Below, in pieces: positions 42,041 through 51,149 of a stretch of DNA of 64,000 bases. The stretch's first letter is position 1, and every line of letters starts with the position of its first letter. The position numbers were made by a program, and so were the translations under genes. This DNA comes from an uncultured bacterium (GTDB lineage: Bacteria > Cyanobacteriota > Vampirovibrionia > Gastranaerophilales > Gastranaerophilaceae). Below the pieces are notes generated by a model. The model worked only from the letters and a program-made list of their open reading frames with translations, did no database searches and was not told the origin of the DNA. The stretch spans positions 164,506 through 228,505 of the forward strand of contig CANENE010000001.1 in NCBI GenBank assembly GCA_947428835.1. Direction: 5' to 3'.

Positions 42041-42878
42041 AATAGTTAAATATTAACACAATCATAAATACGCCGAAATACAAATGTATTAAAAATAATA
42101 TAACACTTATTATTGAATTTATGGAAACTATATTTGAAAATTTTATATTTTCAACAATGCTTAAAGCGGAGCTTATAAACAAAGAAACAATATAGCAAGC
42201 ACAAATAGCTAAAAAGTTTCTAAATACAAAAACTATTGAATTTTTAATTGCTATAAATGGCTTTAGATATACGTTTTCGTCTGTTTCATCCATAAGAGCA
42301 GGGAAGAAAAATGTCATTAAGAAGTTAAAAATAAAATATGATAAAACAAATAGAATTTGCCATCCGTATATTATATACATTTTGTCTGTAGGAAGCGTTT
42401 TAAAATATTGCGCCATTGTAATTCCGGTTTCTTTTGCGGCTTGCAAATCTCTGATTACAAAATCTAAACTCCCAAATATTTTTGTAGCAAGTGCTGTAAT
42501 TATAACTGCACCAAGTGCCGCTAAAGCCATATATAAAACAAGCCCCAAGCCAACAGAAATGATGTTTTTACCTACATTTTCAAAAAATATCGGAAGTTGC
42601 GGCTGTTTTTGAGTATTTTGCGGGTTTACAAAAGATTTTTTTATCATACCAAACCAACCGCTTGTCCAGGCAGCTGTAAATAAAAATGCACATACAAAAA
42701 ATATCAGCGAAACAGCTACAATTTTAGATTTTGCACCAAGCACTAAAAGAATATTTAAAAGAATTATGTACAATACAGGAAACAAAACCAAACTTGGGTT
42801 ATAAGCTACTGATTTTGCCGCATTTTTAACTGATTCCAATAAAACTTTAAATGAATTTTTGATTGATTCTAATAACAT
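41982..42878 (-). CDS. Polytopic membrane protein, unknown function
   Basis: A 298-residue protein with about six hydrophobic segments (for example LVLFPVLYIILLNILLVLG, KIVAVSLIFFVCAFLFTAAW and FGVFMIVLIFNYYE). An amphipathic N-terminus precedes them. The layout resembles uncharacterised YciC/DUF-type membrane proteins, but I cannot assign a family. AGGAAAAAAG precedes the ATG. The last ~20 residues (polar, Asn/Cys-rich) are encoded within the start of miaA, which suggests the frame has drifted past an older stop. Confidence 0.75.
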   Translation of the reverse strand: MLLESIKNSFKVLLESVKNAAKSVAYNPSLVLFPVLYIILLNILLVLGAKSKIVAVSLIFFVCAFLFTAAWTSGWFGMIKKSFVNPQNTQKQPQLPIFFENVGKNIISVGLGLVLYMALAALGAVIITALATKIFGSLDFVIRDLQAAKETGITMAQYFKTLPTDKMYIIYGWQILFVLSYFIFNFLMTFFFPALMDETDENVYLKPFIAIKNSIVFVFRNFLAICACYIVSLFISSALSIVENIKFSNIVSINSIISVILFLIHLYFGVFMIVLIFNYYENNRHNRGNCIGENGSCN

Positions 42879-42954
42879 CTTTTTTCCTATTTAACATTTG
42901 TGATAATCTATTATATAATACTATAACTTGATAATAAAAAATACAAGGCAATAA

Positions 42955-43644
42955 ATGTTAAGATTTTCAAAAAAACATAACTACCAGGGAATTCTTGTCT
43001 GTGTTGAAGGAATCGACGGTTCAGGCAAATCCACGCAGATAGAATTACTCCACAGCTATCTTAAACAAAAAGGGGTTGATGTCATTCTAACGCAGTGGAA
43101 TTCTTCAAGCCTTATATCAAATACAACAAAAAAAGCTAAAAAGAAAAATATGCTATCGGGTAGAACATTTTCTCTTTTACACGCAGTCGATTTCGCTGAT
43201 AGATTAGAAGGAACAATTAAGCCTGCTCTAAAAGCAGGATTTGTGGTTTTGGCAGATAGATATGTCTATACAGCCTTTGCCCGTGATGTTGCAAGACAAG
43301 TCGATAGTACCTGGGTTCGAAATATGTATGGTTTTGCAATTAAGCCTGATTTAACGTTTTATTTCGATGTAAGCCCTAAAGTGAGCTTAAATAGAATTTG
43401 TTCTAATCGTGAACCAAAATTTTATGAAGCAGGTATGGATATGAAATTATCCAATAATCCATACAAAAGCTATATTAAATTTCAAACAAAAATTGTTGAA
43501 GAATATAAAAAAATGGTGGATGAATACGGTCTTATTGAAATTGATGCTACAAAATCCATCCACGAAAAACAGCTTTTTTTAAGGCAAAAAGTTAAAGAGG
43601 TTTTAAAAATCAATAAGATAATTTTGAAGGATGATGATGAATAA
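42955..43644 (+). CDS. Thymidylate-kinase-like protein, copy 1
   Basis: A 229-residue P-loop kinase of the dTMP kinase family. Walker A is EGIDGSGKSTQ (about residues 20-30), and the substrate/DR-box is LADRYVYTAFARD (about 98-110). LSGRTFSLLHAVDFADRLE and KPDLTFYFDVSP are also characteristic. The extended N-terminus and W-N-S-S-S-L-I-S segment differ from classical Tmk. It probably phosphorylates dTMP or a related nucleotide. A second, clearly homologous gene overlaps its end by 14 nt. Confidence 0.82.
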   Translation: MLRFSKKHNYQGILVCVEGIDGSGKSTQIELLHSYLKQKGVDVILTQWNSSSLISNTTKKAKKKNMLSGRTFSLLHAVDFADRLEGTIKPALKAGFVVLADRYVYTAFARDVARQVDSTWVRNMYGFAIKPDLTFYFDVSPKVSLNRICSNREPKFYEAGMDMKLSNNPYKSYIKFQTKIVEEYKKMVDEYGLIEIDATKSIHEKQLFLRQKVKEVLKINKIILKDDDE

Positions 43645-44293
43645 CAACAAAAACCATGGCTATGAAGGCCTGCTTATTGTAATAGAAGGAACTGATGGCT
43701 CGGGTAAATCTACTCAGGTTAATATGTTATCGGATTATATAAAATCAAAATCCTTTGGTGTAACGGTTTCAGAGTGGAAAACATCAAGGCTTATTTCAAA
43801 TGTGATTAATGACGCTAAAGAAAGAAATGCACTTAATACCACAACATATTCTCTTCTATATGCCGCAGATTACACAGATAGATTAGAAAATGAAATTATA
43901 CCGGCGCTTGAATCAGGGTTTGTTGTTCTTATGGATAGATACACCTATACGGCATACGTTAGAGATTCAGTAAGAGGTCATGATATAAATTGGGTTAAAA
44001 ACCTCTACAGTTTTGCTCCAAAGCCTGATTTGGTCTTTTATCTTAATGTGGCACCTGATATTTTAATTAAAAGGCTGATTGCTAAAAACGGTGTTCTTGA
44101 TTATTTTGAAGCAGGGCGCGACATAGGTGTATCTATGGATACATACAATAGCTTTGAAATCTATCAAAAAAGATGTCTTGAAGAATATAAAAAATTAAGC
44201 AAAGAATATGGTTTTACAGAGCTTGATGGAACAATGCCAATCGAGCAAATCCATGATATTATTAAGCAAAAAGTTGAACCTTTGCTAAAATAA
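43631..44293 (+). CDS. Thymidylate-kinase-like protein, copy 2
   Basis: A 220-residue paralogue of the preceding gene. It has Walker A EGTDGSGKSTQ, SEWKTSRLISNVI, YSLLYAADYTDRLENEI, DR-box LMDRYTYTAYVRD and APDILIKRLIAKNG. Both copies keep all kinase motifs, so neither looks like a pseudogene. Three consecutive Met codons open the frame, and any could be the start. The paralogues could form a heterodimer or have different substrates; classical Tmk is a homodimer. Confidence 0.82.
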   Translation: MMMNNNKNHGYEGLLIVIEGTDGSGKSTQVNMLSDYIKSKSFGVTVSEWKTSRLISNVINDAKERNALNTTTYSLLYAADYTDRLENEIIPALESGFVVLMDRYTYTAYVRDSVRGHDINWVKNLYSFAPKPDLVFYLNVAPDILIKRLIAKNGVLDYFEAGRDIGVSMDTYNSFEIYQKRCLEEYKKLSKEYGFTELDGTMPIEQIHDIIKQKVEPLLK

Positions 44294-44325
44294 AACTAAA
44301 ATAAGAACTAAAAATTAATCAAACT

Positions 44326-44649
44326 TTAAGCTGCAAACATTCTCTGTATTGCTTTAGAGCGCATTTCTTTAACACTTTGCTCTTCCGCTTCAAGCATTTC
44401 AAGCTGACTTTGGTATCTTTGAAGCTTTTGATCAAGTGCTTTTTCAGCCTGATAGAGTCGTTCTTTTTTCTTTTCTAATGCCTTCATTTCAGGGCTATCG
44501 GGGTCCATATCGGAGCCTAAGCCTACAATTTCATTGATTTGCGAAGACAAATCCATTTTTGTAGTCGAAATAAGCTGGATTTGATATTCCAAATCCGATC
44601 TATAGCTATTTATTTGTGCTAATCGCATTTGTGCGATTAATAGTCCCAT
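44326..44649 (-). CDS. Small coiled-coil family protein
   Basis: A 107-residue, almost wholly helical protein. The N-terminal part (MGLLIAQMRLAQINSYRSDL, EYQIQLISTTKMDLSSQI) and the C-terminal coil (LDQKLQRYQSQLEMLEAEEQ) resemble the two ends of the larger protein encoded at 30391-31479. An Asp/Pro-rich hinge (GSDMDPDSPEM) separates them. The family is not named. The gene lies 2 nt after an 89-residue basic protein gene and is probably co-transcribed with it. Confidence 0.72.
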   Translation of the reverse strand: MGLLIAQMRLAQINSYRSDLEYQIQLISTTKMDLSSQINEIVGLGSDMDPDSPEMKALEKKKERLYQAEKALDQKLQRYQSQLEMLEAEEQSVKEMRSKAIQRMFAA

Positions 44650-44651
44650 AA

Positions 44652-44921
44652 CTATCTCATTTCGTTAAATTTGTTGCCCCTTAGAAAGACGTGCTCGTTA
44701 TTTTGAGCGATTAATCTTTCCATTTGATTTAGCTGATGCATTTGGTATTTTAGTTTGTATTTAACCATTTTCCTTTTCTTGTTGAAAGAAAGTGCATCTT
44801 TTATGCTTGCCACAAGCTCTTTTTTAAGAACTTTAAAAGGATTGTTTCTTTTTAAATAATTCTTGGAATAATTTAAAAAGGTTTTTAATCTTCTAATATT
44901 TTCTCTTATTGCTTGTTGCAT
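44652..44921 (-). CDS. Small basic helical protein, unknown function
   Basis: An 89-residue Lys/Arg/Asn-rich helical protein. An AAAAGGAG ribosome-binding site lies upstream on minus. The sequence YQMHQLNQMERLIAQNNEHV near the end could pair with a coiled-coil partner, and its gene is directly followed by one. No family is recognised. The preceding ~260 nt up to secD are AT-rich and hold the divergent secD promoter. Confidence 0.65.
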   Translation of the reverse strand: MQQAIRENIRRLKTFLNYSKNYLKRNNPFKVLKKELVASIKDALSFNKKRKMVKYKLKYQMHQLNQMERLIAQNNEHVFLRGNKFNEMR

Positions 44922-45121
44922 AAGCGGGGTCTTACTCCTTTTGGTTTGTTTTTATTCAAGGAATAACACCTTACCTTAATAAAAACAAATAATTAAACGA
45001 AATTGTCATGTTTGTAAATAATTATTACAATATTACTTTATAATTAAAAAAACGACACTTTAACAAAAAAACTTTAAGTATTGATACAAATCTTTACAAA
45101 AAACTAGCTATATGTTGGAGT

Positions 45122-45150
45122 TTAACATTTAATTATTTTTTTGATATAAT
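45122..45150 (+). promoter_or_regulatory. secDF promoter
   Basis: TTAACA (45122-45127), a 17-nt spacer and TATAAT (45145-45150), also preceded by TGA (extended -10). A GAGGAG ribosome-binding site at 45174-45179 follows. Confidence 0.72.
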
Positions 45151-45184
45151 CATAAAGAAAAAAATAAAAACTTGAGGAGAATAG

Positions 45185-46495
45185 ATGAAAAATAAATTAA
45201 TTCTTTTTTGGATTATTATGGCACTTGCAATTTCAGCAGCATTTGTTGTATGGAAAAAGCCGACAAGCTTAGGGCTTGACCTTGTCGGAGGTTCAAGATT
45301 AATTCTTGAAGCACAGACATCTGAATCCACCAAAACAATCACACCTGAAATTATGGACAGCCTCCAATATGCTATTGAAAACAGAGTAAATGCTTTGGGC
45401 GTTGGAGAAACAAGTGTTCAAAAAATCGGTACAAAAAGACTTTTAATTGAAATTCCAAATATAACAGATACAACAAAAGCAAAAGAATTTATCGGACAAA
45501 CTGCCGAACTTGAATTCAAAAGACCAATTACGGATGCTCAGGGAAATATCACCTGGCAATCCACGGGTTTAACCGGAAAAGATATTAAAAAAGCTCTTGT
45601 AGGCTCAGCCCCGACAACAGGAGAGTGGATTGTAGAACTTGAATTTAATATGGAAGGTGCTAAAAAGTTTTCTAATTTAACAAAGGAACTAATCGGAAAA
45701 CAAATGGCAATTTTCTTTAACGGTGAAGAAAAATCAGCTCCAAGAGTAAATGAACAAATTTCAGCCGGACGCGCTCAAATTACAGGAGGCGAAGGCGGTT
45801 TTGAATACGCCGAAGCGAAAAACATGGTTGACCTTCTAAATGCAGGAGCTCTTCCTGTCGGAGCTGAAATTATCCAGGAAGAATCAGTAGGCCCCACTCT
45901 TGGACAAGACAGTATCAATAAATCTAAAATAGCAGGTCTGATTGGTATAGGGGCTGTTATGGTATTTATGATTTTATATTATAGAGCGTTGGGTGTGATT
46001 TCCTGCTTTGCTCTTATAATTTATGCATTAATAAACTTTGCAATTTATAAACTTGTTCCTGTAACATTGACTTTAACAGGTATTGCAGGGTTCATCCTTT
46101 CAATTGGTATGGCAATTGATGCTAATATCTTGATTTTCGAAAGAACAAAAGAAGAATTAAAAATGGGAAGAAGCTTGTTTACTGCAATTAATTCAGGATT
46201 TGATAGAGCCTTCACCAGTATTTTTGATTCAAATGTTTCAACAATAATTACTTGTCTTATTCTTTATTACTTTGGTGCATCAATGGTTAAAGGCTTTGCT
46301 TTGACTTTGATAATAGGTGTAATTTTATCAATGTTTAGTGCAATTACGGTTACTAAAAACTTTATGCATTTAACTTTTGGCACAAGTGAGCTTAAATATC
46401 CCGAATTATTTGGTCTCAAAAAAGAAGAGATTGAAAATGCTTATGTTGCAACTGAAACTAAGCGCGAAAAAGCAAAATTCGGAGTTTTGGACTAA
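45185..46495 (+). CDS. secD: Protein translocase subunit SecD
   Basis: A 436-residue RND-family membrane protein that helps SecYEG-dependent export using the proton gradient. The N-terminal helix (about residues 5-22) is followed by GLDLVGGSRLILEAQ, a shortened P1 periplasmic domain and five C-terminal helices with GPTLGQDSINKSKIAGLIG and the SIGMAIDANILIFERTKEEL motif holding the conserved Asp. A strong promoter and ribosome-binding site precede it. SecF follows after 42 nt. Confidence 0.96.
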   Translation: MKNKLILFWIIMALAISAAFVVWKKPTSLGLDLVGGSRLILEAQTSESTKTITPEIMDSLQYAIENRVNALGVGETSVQKIGTKRLLIEIPNITDTTKAKEFIGQTAELEFKRPITDAQGNITWQSTGLTGKDIKKALVGSAPTTGEWIVELEFNMEGAKKFSNLTKELIGKQMAIFFNGEEKSAPRVNEQISAGRAQITGGEGGFEYAEAKNMVDLLNAGALPVGAEIIQEESVGPTLGQDSINKSKIAGLIGIGAVMVFMILYYRALGVISCFALIIYALINFAIYKLVPVTLTLTGIAGFILSIGMAIDANILIFERTKEELKMGRSLFTAINSGFDRAFTSIFDSNVSTIITCLILYYFGASMVKGFALTLIIGVILSMFSAITVTKNFMHLTFGTSELKYPELFGLKKEEIENAYVATETKREKAKFGVLD

Positions 46496-46537
46496 TTAAA
46501 GCGGTAATTAAGATAAAAACAAAATTGGAGAAATAAA

Positions 46538-47524
46538 ATGGCAAATACAAACCTTTTTAAAAATAAATATAAATTAGACATAATCAAATATAAATACCTG
46601 TGGCTTGGTTTAACAATGCTCTTGCTTATCCCAGGTATTATTGCAATAATTTATCTTATGTCAACACAACCAAACCACGCGCCTTTAAAATTAGGTATTG
46701 ATTTTACGGGCGGTACTATTTTGCAATATTCAACAAAAGATAAAATAGGAACACAGGGTATAAATCAAATCAGACAAAATTTAGCTCAAATCGGAGTCAA
46801 AAATCCGATTATCCAAGAAACTTCTTCATCAGGTCAAAGCGAAGTTAAAAACCTTGTTTCCATAAGAACAGCTTTTCTTGGGGATAAAGAAAGCAAAGAT
46901 AAAGCAAATGAAATCACTCAAGTACTTTCAAAAGATTTTGAAGGGACTGAACTTGTAAGTGTTAATTCAGTCGGTCCTACTTTAGGCGCGGAATTACTTA
47001 AAAATACAATGGTTGCTTTGATTTTATCTTTCATTTTGATGGTTGTTTATATATCATTCAGATTTAAGTTTGAATACGGTTGGATTGCGCTTGTTGCATT
47101 ATTTCAAGATGCTTTATTTGTAATTGGTATTTTTGCGCTTAAAGGAATTTTCCAAGATACCACAATAGATAGTTTATTTATTACGGCAATTTTGACCGTT
47201 ATCGGCTATTCAATCAACGATACTATCGTTGTTTTTGACAGAATCAGAGAAAATATGCGCTTTTTAGCTAAAAAACATTCAGATGATGAAATCATTAATG
47301 CTTCTATTAATCAAACAATAGCCCGCTCAATAAATACATCAGCCACAACACTATTTACGCTTTTGGCTTTATATTTCTTTGGAGGCTCCACTATTAAAGA
47401 TTTCGTATTTGCAATTATAATCGGTGTAGTTTCAGGAACATGTTCTTCTATATTTACAGCCGGACCTCTGCTTTCAATCGCAAAGGAATATGCAAGAAAG
47501 AAAACAAGTGAAGCAGCCTTATAA
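46538..47524 (+). CDS. secF: Protein translocase subunit SecF
   Basis: A 328-residue partner of SecD. Motifs include LGIDFTGGTILQY after the first helix, SVNSVGPTLGAELLKNTMVA and GYSINDTIVVFDRIRENMRF in the RND core, followed by the conserved NTSATTLFTLLALYFFGG. Six transmembrane segments are visible. GGAG lies upstream of the ATG. The 3' end overlaps the next gene by 35 nt. Confidence 0.96.
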   Translation: MANTNLFKNKYKLDIIKYKYLWLGLTMLLLIPGIIAIIYLMSTQPNHAPLKLGIDFTGGTILQYSTKDKIGTQGINQIRQNLAQIGVKNPIIQETSSSGQSEVKNLVSIRTAFLGDKESKDKANEITQVLSKDFEGTELVSVNSVGPTLGAELLKNTMVALILSFILMVVYISFRFKFEYGWIALVALFQDALFVIGIFALKGIFQDTTIDSLFITAILTVIGYSINDTIVVFDRIRENMRFLAKKHSDDEIINASINQTIARSINTSATTLFTLLALYFFGGSTIKDFVFAIIIGVVSGTCSSIFTAGPLLSIAKEYARKKTSEAAL

Positions 47525-47945
47525 GAAATATTCCTCCCTTGCACAATTTGTATCCGCTACAAGAGAGGCTTTGGGGCTTACAAGAGATGAGCTTGCAGAT
47601 AAATCAAGCCTTGATATTAAAGAAATTCAAAATATTGAAGAAGGTTTTGATATGTTTCTTTCTACAACAACAAGGCAGAAGCTTGCAAAGGGCTTGAAAG
47701 TTGAAAATAAAGAAATCAAAAGGTATGAAAAAACTCCTGATTTTAATTTAGCCAACCAATCAACAATGGAGGATATAAAAGAGCGCATTTTAAATAATAT
47801 GCACAATCCTAATTTCACTATAAATTGTCCTCTATGCGGCCAAAAACTAATCACAAGAGTTGCAAAATTATATGACCTTGAAGATAATTTAATCTTAAGA
47901 CCAAAGGCAAGATGCTCAAAGTGTCCCTTTCAATTGACAGATTAA
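47490..47945 (+). CDS. HTH plus zinc-ribbon protein
   Basis: A 151-residue cytoplasmic protein. Residues 15-75 look like an XRE helix-turn-helix (SLAQFVSATREALGLTRDEL, then IKEIQNIEEG). The C-terminal ~45 residues carry a four-cysteine zinc ribbon (CPLCGQKL...RCSKCPF). The AAGGAAT just before the ATG at 47490 is closer than ideal, so a start slightly downstream is possible. It overlaps secF by 35 nt and is probably co-transcribed with secDF. Its function is unknown. Confidence 0.72.
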   Translation: MQERKQVKQPYKKYSSLAQFVSATREALGLTRDELADKSSLDIKEIQNIEEGFDMFLSTTTRQKLAKGLKVENKEIKRYEKTPDFNLANQSTMEDIKERILNNMHNPNFTINCPLCGQKLITRVAKLYDLEDNLILRPKARCSKCPFQLTD

Positions 47946-47950
47946 TTAAT

Positions 47951-47971
47951 CAAGCTTTAATTAAGCTTTTT
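47951..47971. terminator. Possible terminator between convergent genes
   Basis: CAAGCTTTAATTAAGCTTTTT can form a short AAGCTT/AAGCTT stem with a T tract on plus. It overlaps the stop of the RlmD-type gene on minus. Confidence 0.45.
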
Positions 47972-49316
47972 CAAATAAGCTCACACATTCGATATGATGG
48001 GTATAAGGAAACAAATCAAAACCTTCAAGAGATTTTAAATTAAAACCAAGCTCTTTTAGAATTTGGGCATCTCTTTTAAGAGTCGTCGGGTTGCAGGAAA
48101 CATAGATAATTTTATTTGTAATTTTAGATAGCTTTATTAAACCTTCTTTTTCAACACCTTTTCTTGGAGGATCAACTATGGCACAATCAAAGCATCTATT
48201 TTCTTTTTCAAGATTATCAAAATTTAAATTGGCATCTCCTTCAAGTATCTCATAGTTTTTGATGTTATTTAATTCAAAATTTTCTTTTGCATATGCTGTC
48301 GCTTCAAGATTTTCTTCAAGAAGTGTTATTTTGCAACCACTATTTAAAATGTCAGCAAGCCAAATCCCTATTGCGCCGACTCCTCCAAAGGCATCAAGAA
48401 TTGTTTCAGCATCTTTTGCATTATTTTTAACTTCATCGAATAATAATTCTGCTGCCGATGGATTAACCTGAAAAAAGCTCGTTGGGCCCAATTTATATTT
48501 TTTATTTCCAAGCTTTTCTATTATATATTCTTGCCCCAGTATTTTATGGCTTTCATTTGATAGTATTTTATTTGATTTTTGAGGGTTCAAATTTGCAAAT
48601 ATCCCTTTAATTTCTTTAAAATTTTCCGTCAAATCGTTTGAAAATTTATTTAGAAGCGGATGAATTTTGGTATCATTTAAAACAAAAGTCATTAAAATTC
48701 CGCCTGCTGTTATTCTAAATAAAATGTTTTTTAAAATGCCTTTGTGCTTTTTTTCATTGTAACAGCTGATTTCAACAGGCAGGTTTTCTCTTGTATAATT
48801 TAAAATATCATCAATTATTTTCGGCTGCATTTTGCAAAATTTGATATTTGTTAAATCATGGGAATTTTGTCTATAGTAGCCAATTAAGAGCCTTTTTGAA
48901 TTTTTGGTTCTTTGTGTTGGAAATTGAACTTTGTGACGGTATTCATAAATTTGGGGGCTTTTTTGAACTTTTATTTCTTTATCATAAATATTTTTAAAGA
49001 TATCTTTTAAAATTTCAGCTTTTTGAAAAACCAAATAATCATAGTCCATATATTGGCCGCTACAGCTTCCACAGGCATTATAATAAGGGCAGACCGGTTT
49101 TGTTCTATACTTAGATGGCTCAATTATATTTATGATTTCAGCTTTTGCATAGCTTTTTAAAACAGCTGTGATTTTGATTTCAACAATTTCATCAACAAGC
49201 GCTCCTTTTACAAAGATAACAAAATTATCATTATCTTTAGACGAAACACGCGCAAGCCCTTCGAGCCCAAAAACCAGCTTTTCTATTTTAACTTTTAGAG
49301 TGTCATTTATTTTCAT
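47961..49316 (-). CDS. rlmD: 23S rRNA (uracil-5-)-methyltransferase, RlmD/TrmA family
   Basis: A 451-residue SAM-dependent methyltransferase that makes 5-methyluridine in rRNA. An N-terminal TRAM domain (about residues 1-60) is followed by [4Fe-4S]-type cysteines (CPYYNACGSCSGQYMDY), a central insertion and the Rossmann domain with FFQVNPSAAELL, ILDAFGGVGAIGIW, VDPPRKGVE and the catalytic-Cys motif YVSCNPTTLKRD. The cysteine cluster supports RumA/RlmD-type enzymes over TrmA, though RlmC-type specificity is not excluded. It follows the winged-helix gene by 3 nt. Confidence 0.9.
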   Translation of the reverse strand: MKINDTLKVKIEKLVFGLEGLARVSSKDNDNFVIFVKGALVDEIVEIKITAVLKSYAKAEIINIIEPSKYRTKPVCPYYNACGSCSGQYMDYDYLVFQKAEILKDIFKNIYDKEIKVQKSPQIYEYRHKVQFPTQRTKNSKRLLIGYYRQNSHDLTNIKFCKMQPKIIDDILNYTRENLPVEISCYNEKKHKGILKNILFRITAGGILMTFVLNDTKIHPLLNKFSNDLTENFKEIKGIFANLNPQKSNKILSNESHKILGQEYIIEKLGNKKYKLGPTSFFQVNPSAAELLFDEVKNNAKDAETILDAFGGVGAIGIWLADILNSGCKITLLEENLEATAYAKENFELNNIKNYEILEGDANLNFDNLEKENRCFDCAIVDPPRKGVEKEGLIKLSKITNKIIYVSCNPTTLKRDAQILKELGFNLKSLEGFDLFPYTHHIECVSLFEKA

Positions 49317-49319
49317 ATT

Positions 49320-49643
49320 TTAATAAGTAAAGTATCTATCGAAATCAATATCATCAAACGAACAAAACAGCTGAAAAATTTCATCATTTTCATCAAGCCT
49401 TTGATATTTGTATTCATCAAAGCGCCAGTATTTGGGATTTAGCCCTGTGCATCTTATAATATCGTGGTCGTAGAGGATTTTTAATTTCTTTTTTACAATA
49501 TCAATAGGTATATTCACCCTTTTTGCAAGCTCAACCGCCGTTATACCTTCAGGGTTTGAATATTTTTCAGGCGTCAAAAACATAAGCTCTAAACCAACAA
49601 GCTTAAGTTCTTTGTCTTCATTTTCATAATCATATTCAAACAT
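49320..49643 (-). CDS. Winged-helix-like protein, unknown function
   Basis: A 107-residue acidic protein. Residues 30-75 form a likely winged helix (GITAVELAKRVNIPIDIVKK, KLKILYDHDIIRCTGLNPKY). The N- and C-terminal ends are rich in Asp, Glu and Tyr. A TATTAT box (complement 49650-49655) lies 6 nt before the ATG and no Shine-Dalgarno is seen. It precedes rlmD in a two-gene minus-strand operon and could regulate it or assist in RNA modification. Confidence 0.7.
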   Translation of the reverse strand: MFEYDYENEDKELKLVGLELMFLTPEKYSNPEGITAVELAKRVNIPIDIVKKKLKILYDHDIIRCTGLNPKYWRFDEYKYQRLDENDEIFQLFCSFDDIDFDRYFTY

Positions 49644-49668
49644 ATTTTAATAATACCCAAAAATATGC

Positions 49669-49674
49669 TACAAT
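49669..49674 (+). promoter_or_regulatory. Extended -10 of the small exported protein gene
   Basis: TACAAT preceded by TGC, ending 7 nt before the ATG at 49682, so the message is predicted to be leaderless. Confidence 0.5.
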
Positions 49675-49681
49675 GTAATCT

Positions 49682-49960
49682 ATGAAAAAGATGATTTTTT
49701 TAATTTTTGTTTTATTTTTGTGTGCAAATAATGTATTTGCAATGACTATAGGTACATATAAAACCGAAACCGAATACGGGCTTATAGATGGTTTCAAGTG
49801 GAATTTCTTTAATAGGAAAGAAGGACAGCCAATGGTACAATTGAAATCCGAAACCGAAGAAGAAAAAATCAGACTTGAAAAAATGAAAGATAAACCCAAA
49901 GAAGAACAAGATGACGTTCAGATGTACAGGTTTATGCTCGATAATACCGTAGCATTTTAG
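49682..49960 (+). CDS. Small exported protein, unknown function
   Basis: A 92-residue protein with a clear signal peptide (MKKMIFLIFVLFLCANNVFA, cleavage near residue 20). The mature part begins with a strand-like GTYKTETEYGLIDGFKWNFF and ends in a highly acidic/basic helix (EEEKIRLEKMKDKPKEEQDD). The Cys in the signal is not in a lipobox. The family is unknown. It stands alone, divergent from the winged-helix gene. A weak hairpin (ATAAACC/GGTTTAT, 49971-49998) may end it. Confidence 0.68.
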   Translation: MKKMIFLIFVLFLCANNVFAMTIGTYKTETEYGLIDGFKWNFFNRKEGQPMVQLKSETEEEKIRLEKMKDKPKEEQDDVQMYRFMLDNTVAF

Positions 49961-49993
49961 TGTTGTTATATAAACCATTATCATTACGAAGGT

Positions 49994-50722
49994 TTATTTT
50001 GTTTTATTATTCACCCCGTAGCCAAAAAGTGCAAAATCGTATCGAACAGGGTCATTTTCATCAAATTCTTTAAGTTTTTGGGTAAGCTCAAGGGCTGAAA
50101 ACATATCATTTTGCTTTCTTGAAAGCAAACCTAGTTTCCTTGAAATATTTGCCACATGGGTATCTAATGGAATTATAAGCTCATTTTTTTGAATAAAATC
50201 CCAAATTCCAAAATCAACTTCGCCATCTCTCACCATCCACCTTAAAAACATATTTATTCTTTTAAGAGCCGACTTATTCTTTGGCTTTGCAAACATAAAA
50301 CAAAAACCTGTATTATTGGGGCAATTTGAATTGCAATAGAAATAATCAGTTACTCTTTCAAATCTTTTTTCTTTTTCATAAAATAATTCGGCAAGTGATG
50401 ATTTATCCAAAACATAAAGCTTATTTAAAAGCCTCAAAAGCTCAATGACATCTTCACTTTTTAAAAATCTATAGATAAAATTATCTAAATTATACTTTTT
50501 ATAATCCAAAATAAGCTCATACGGGCAGCTTGCGAGCGAAAAAAGAAAATCAAGCTTTTTTATAAAAGCTTCTCTTTTACCAAATGCAAAAAGACTTGAA
50601 ATGAACCCTGAAATTTCAATGTCTCTTTTATCTTTAAAGCTATGCGGAAACTTTATAGGGTCATCTTTTATAAAATCTGCCGTTTCATACTTTTTTGCTA
50701 AATCATCCAAAAGTTTTTTCAT
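49994..50722 (-). CDS. TIGR02757 family (DUF2400) protein
   Basis: A 242-residue protein matching the TIGR02757/DUF2400 family. KDDPIKFPHSFKDKRDIEIS is followed by GFISSLFAFGKREAFIKKLD, a central HhH-like helical region and a late segment NMFLRWMVRDGEVDFGIWDF with LIPLDTHVANISRKLGLLSR. This part resembles the helix-hairpin-helix DNA-glycosylase fold, though activity is not established for the family. It is the last gene of a five-gene minus-strand run, 4 nt after tadA. Confidence 0.85.
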   Translation of the reverse strand: MKKLLDDLAKKYETADFIKDDPIKFPHSFKDKRDIEISGFISSLFAFGKREAFIKKLDFLFSLASCPYELILDYKKYNLDNFIYRFLKSEDVIELLRLLNKLYVLDKSSLAELFYEKEKRFERVTDYFYCNSNCPNNTGFCFMFAKPKNKSALKRINMFLRWMVRDGEVDFGIWDFIQKNELIIPLDTHVANISRKLGLLSRKQNDMFSALELTQKLKEFDENDPVRYDFALFGYGVNNKTK

Positions 50723-50726
50723 ATCT

Positions 50727-51149
50727 TCATCTTAACTTATCAAAATAATTTTTCAAAATCTCATCGCATTCTTTTTCCAATATTCCGCCAAAAACTTTTG
50801 TGGAGCTGTTTTTAAAAAGATTATAGGTGCTAATTGCGCCATAATTATGGTCATAGGAACCAAAATAGAGATTTTTTATTCTTGCATTTTGAATTGCCCA
50901 GCCACACATAGGACATGGTTCAAGTGTCACATACATATCGCAATCATTTAAGCGCCAGTTATTTAATTTTTTATTTGCGATATTTAAAGTCAAAATTTCA
51001 GCGTGGGAAGTAACAAAGCCGGTTTTTTCTCTTTCATTAACCGCAAGAGATATAATTTCGCCATCCTTAACTATAATTGCGCAAATCGGAACATCAATTA
51101 TAACCTTTTTGGCTTCTTCAAGGGCCCGCTGCATAAAATCTTTATTCAT
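50727..51149 (-). CDS. tadA: tRNA-specific adenosine deaminase
   Basis: A 140-residue zinc deaminase, counted from the ATG at 51149, that converts A34 to inosine in tRNA-Arg. The catalytic HAE (SHAEILTLNIANKKL) and the zinc-binding EPCPMCGWAI are intact, and FGSYDHNYGAI fits the TadA C-terminal region. The ATG at 51149 overlaps the histidine kinase stop as TAATG and is preferred over an ATG at 51161. General cytosine or guanine deaminase activity is less likely given the overall match. Confidence 0.9.
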   Translation of the reverse strand: MNKDFMQRALEEAKKVIIDVPICAIIVKDGEIISLAVNEREKTGFVTSHAEILTLNIANKKLNNWRLNDCDMYVTLEPCPMCGWAIQNARIKNLYFGSYDHNYGAISTYNLFKNSSTKVFGGILEKECDEILKNYFDKLR

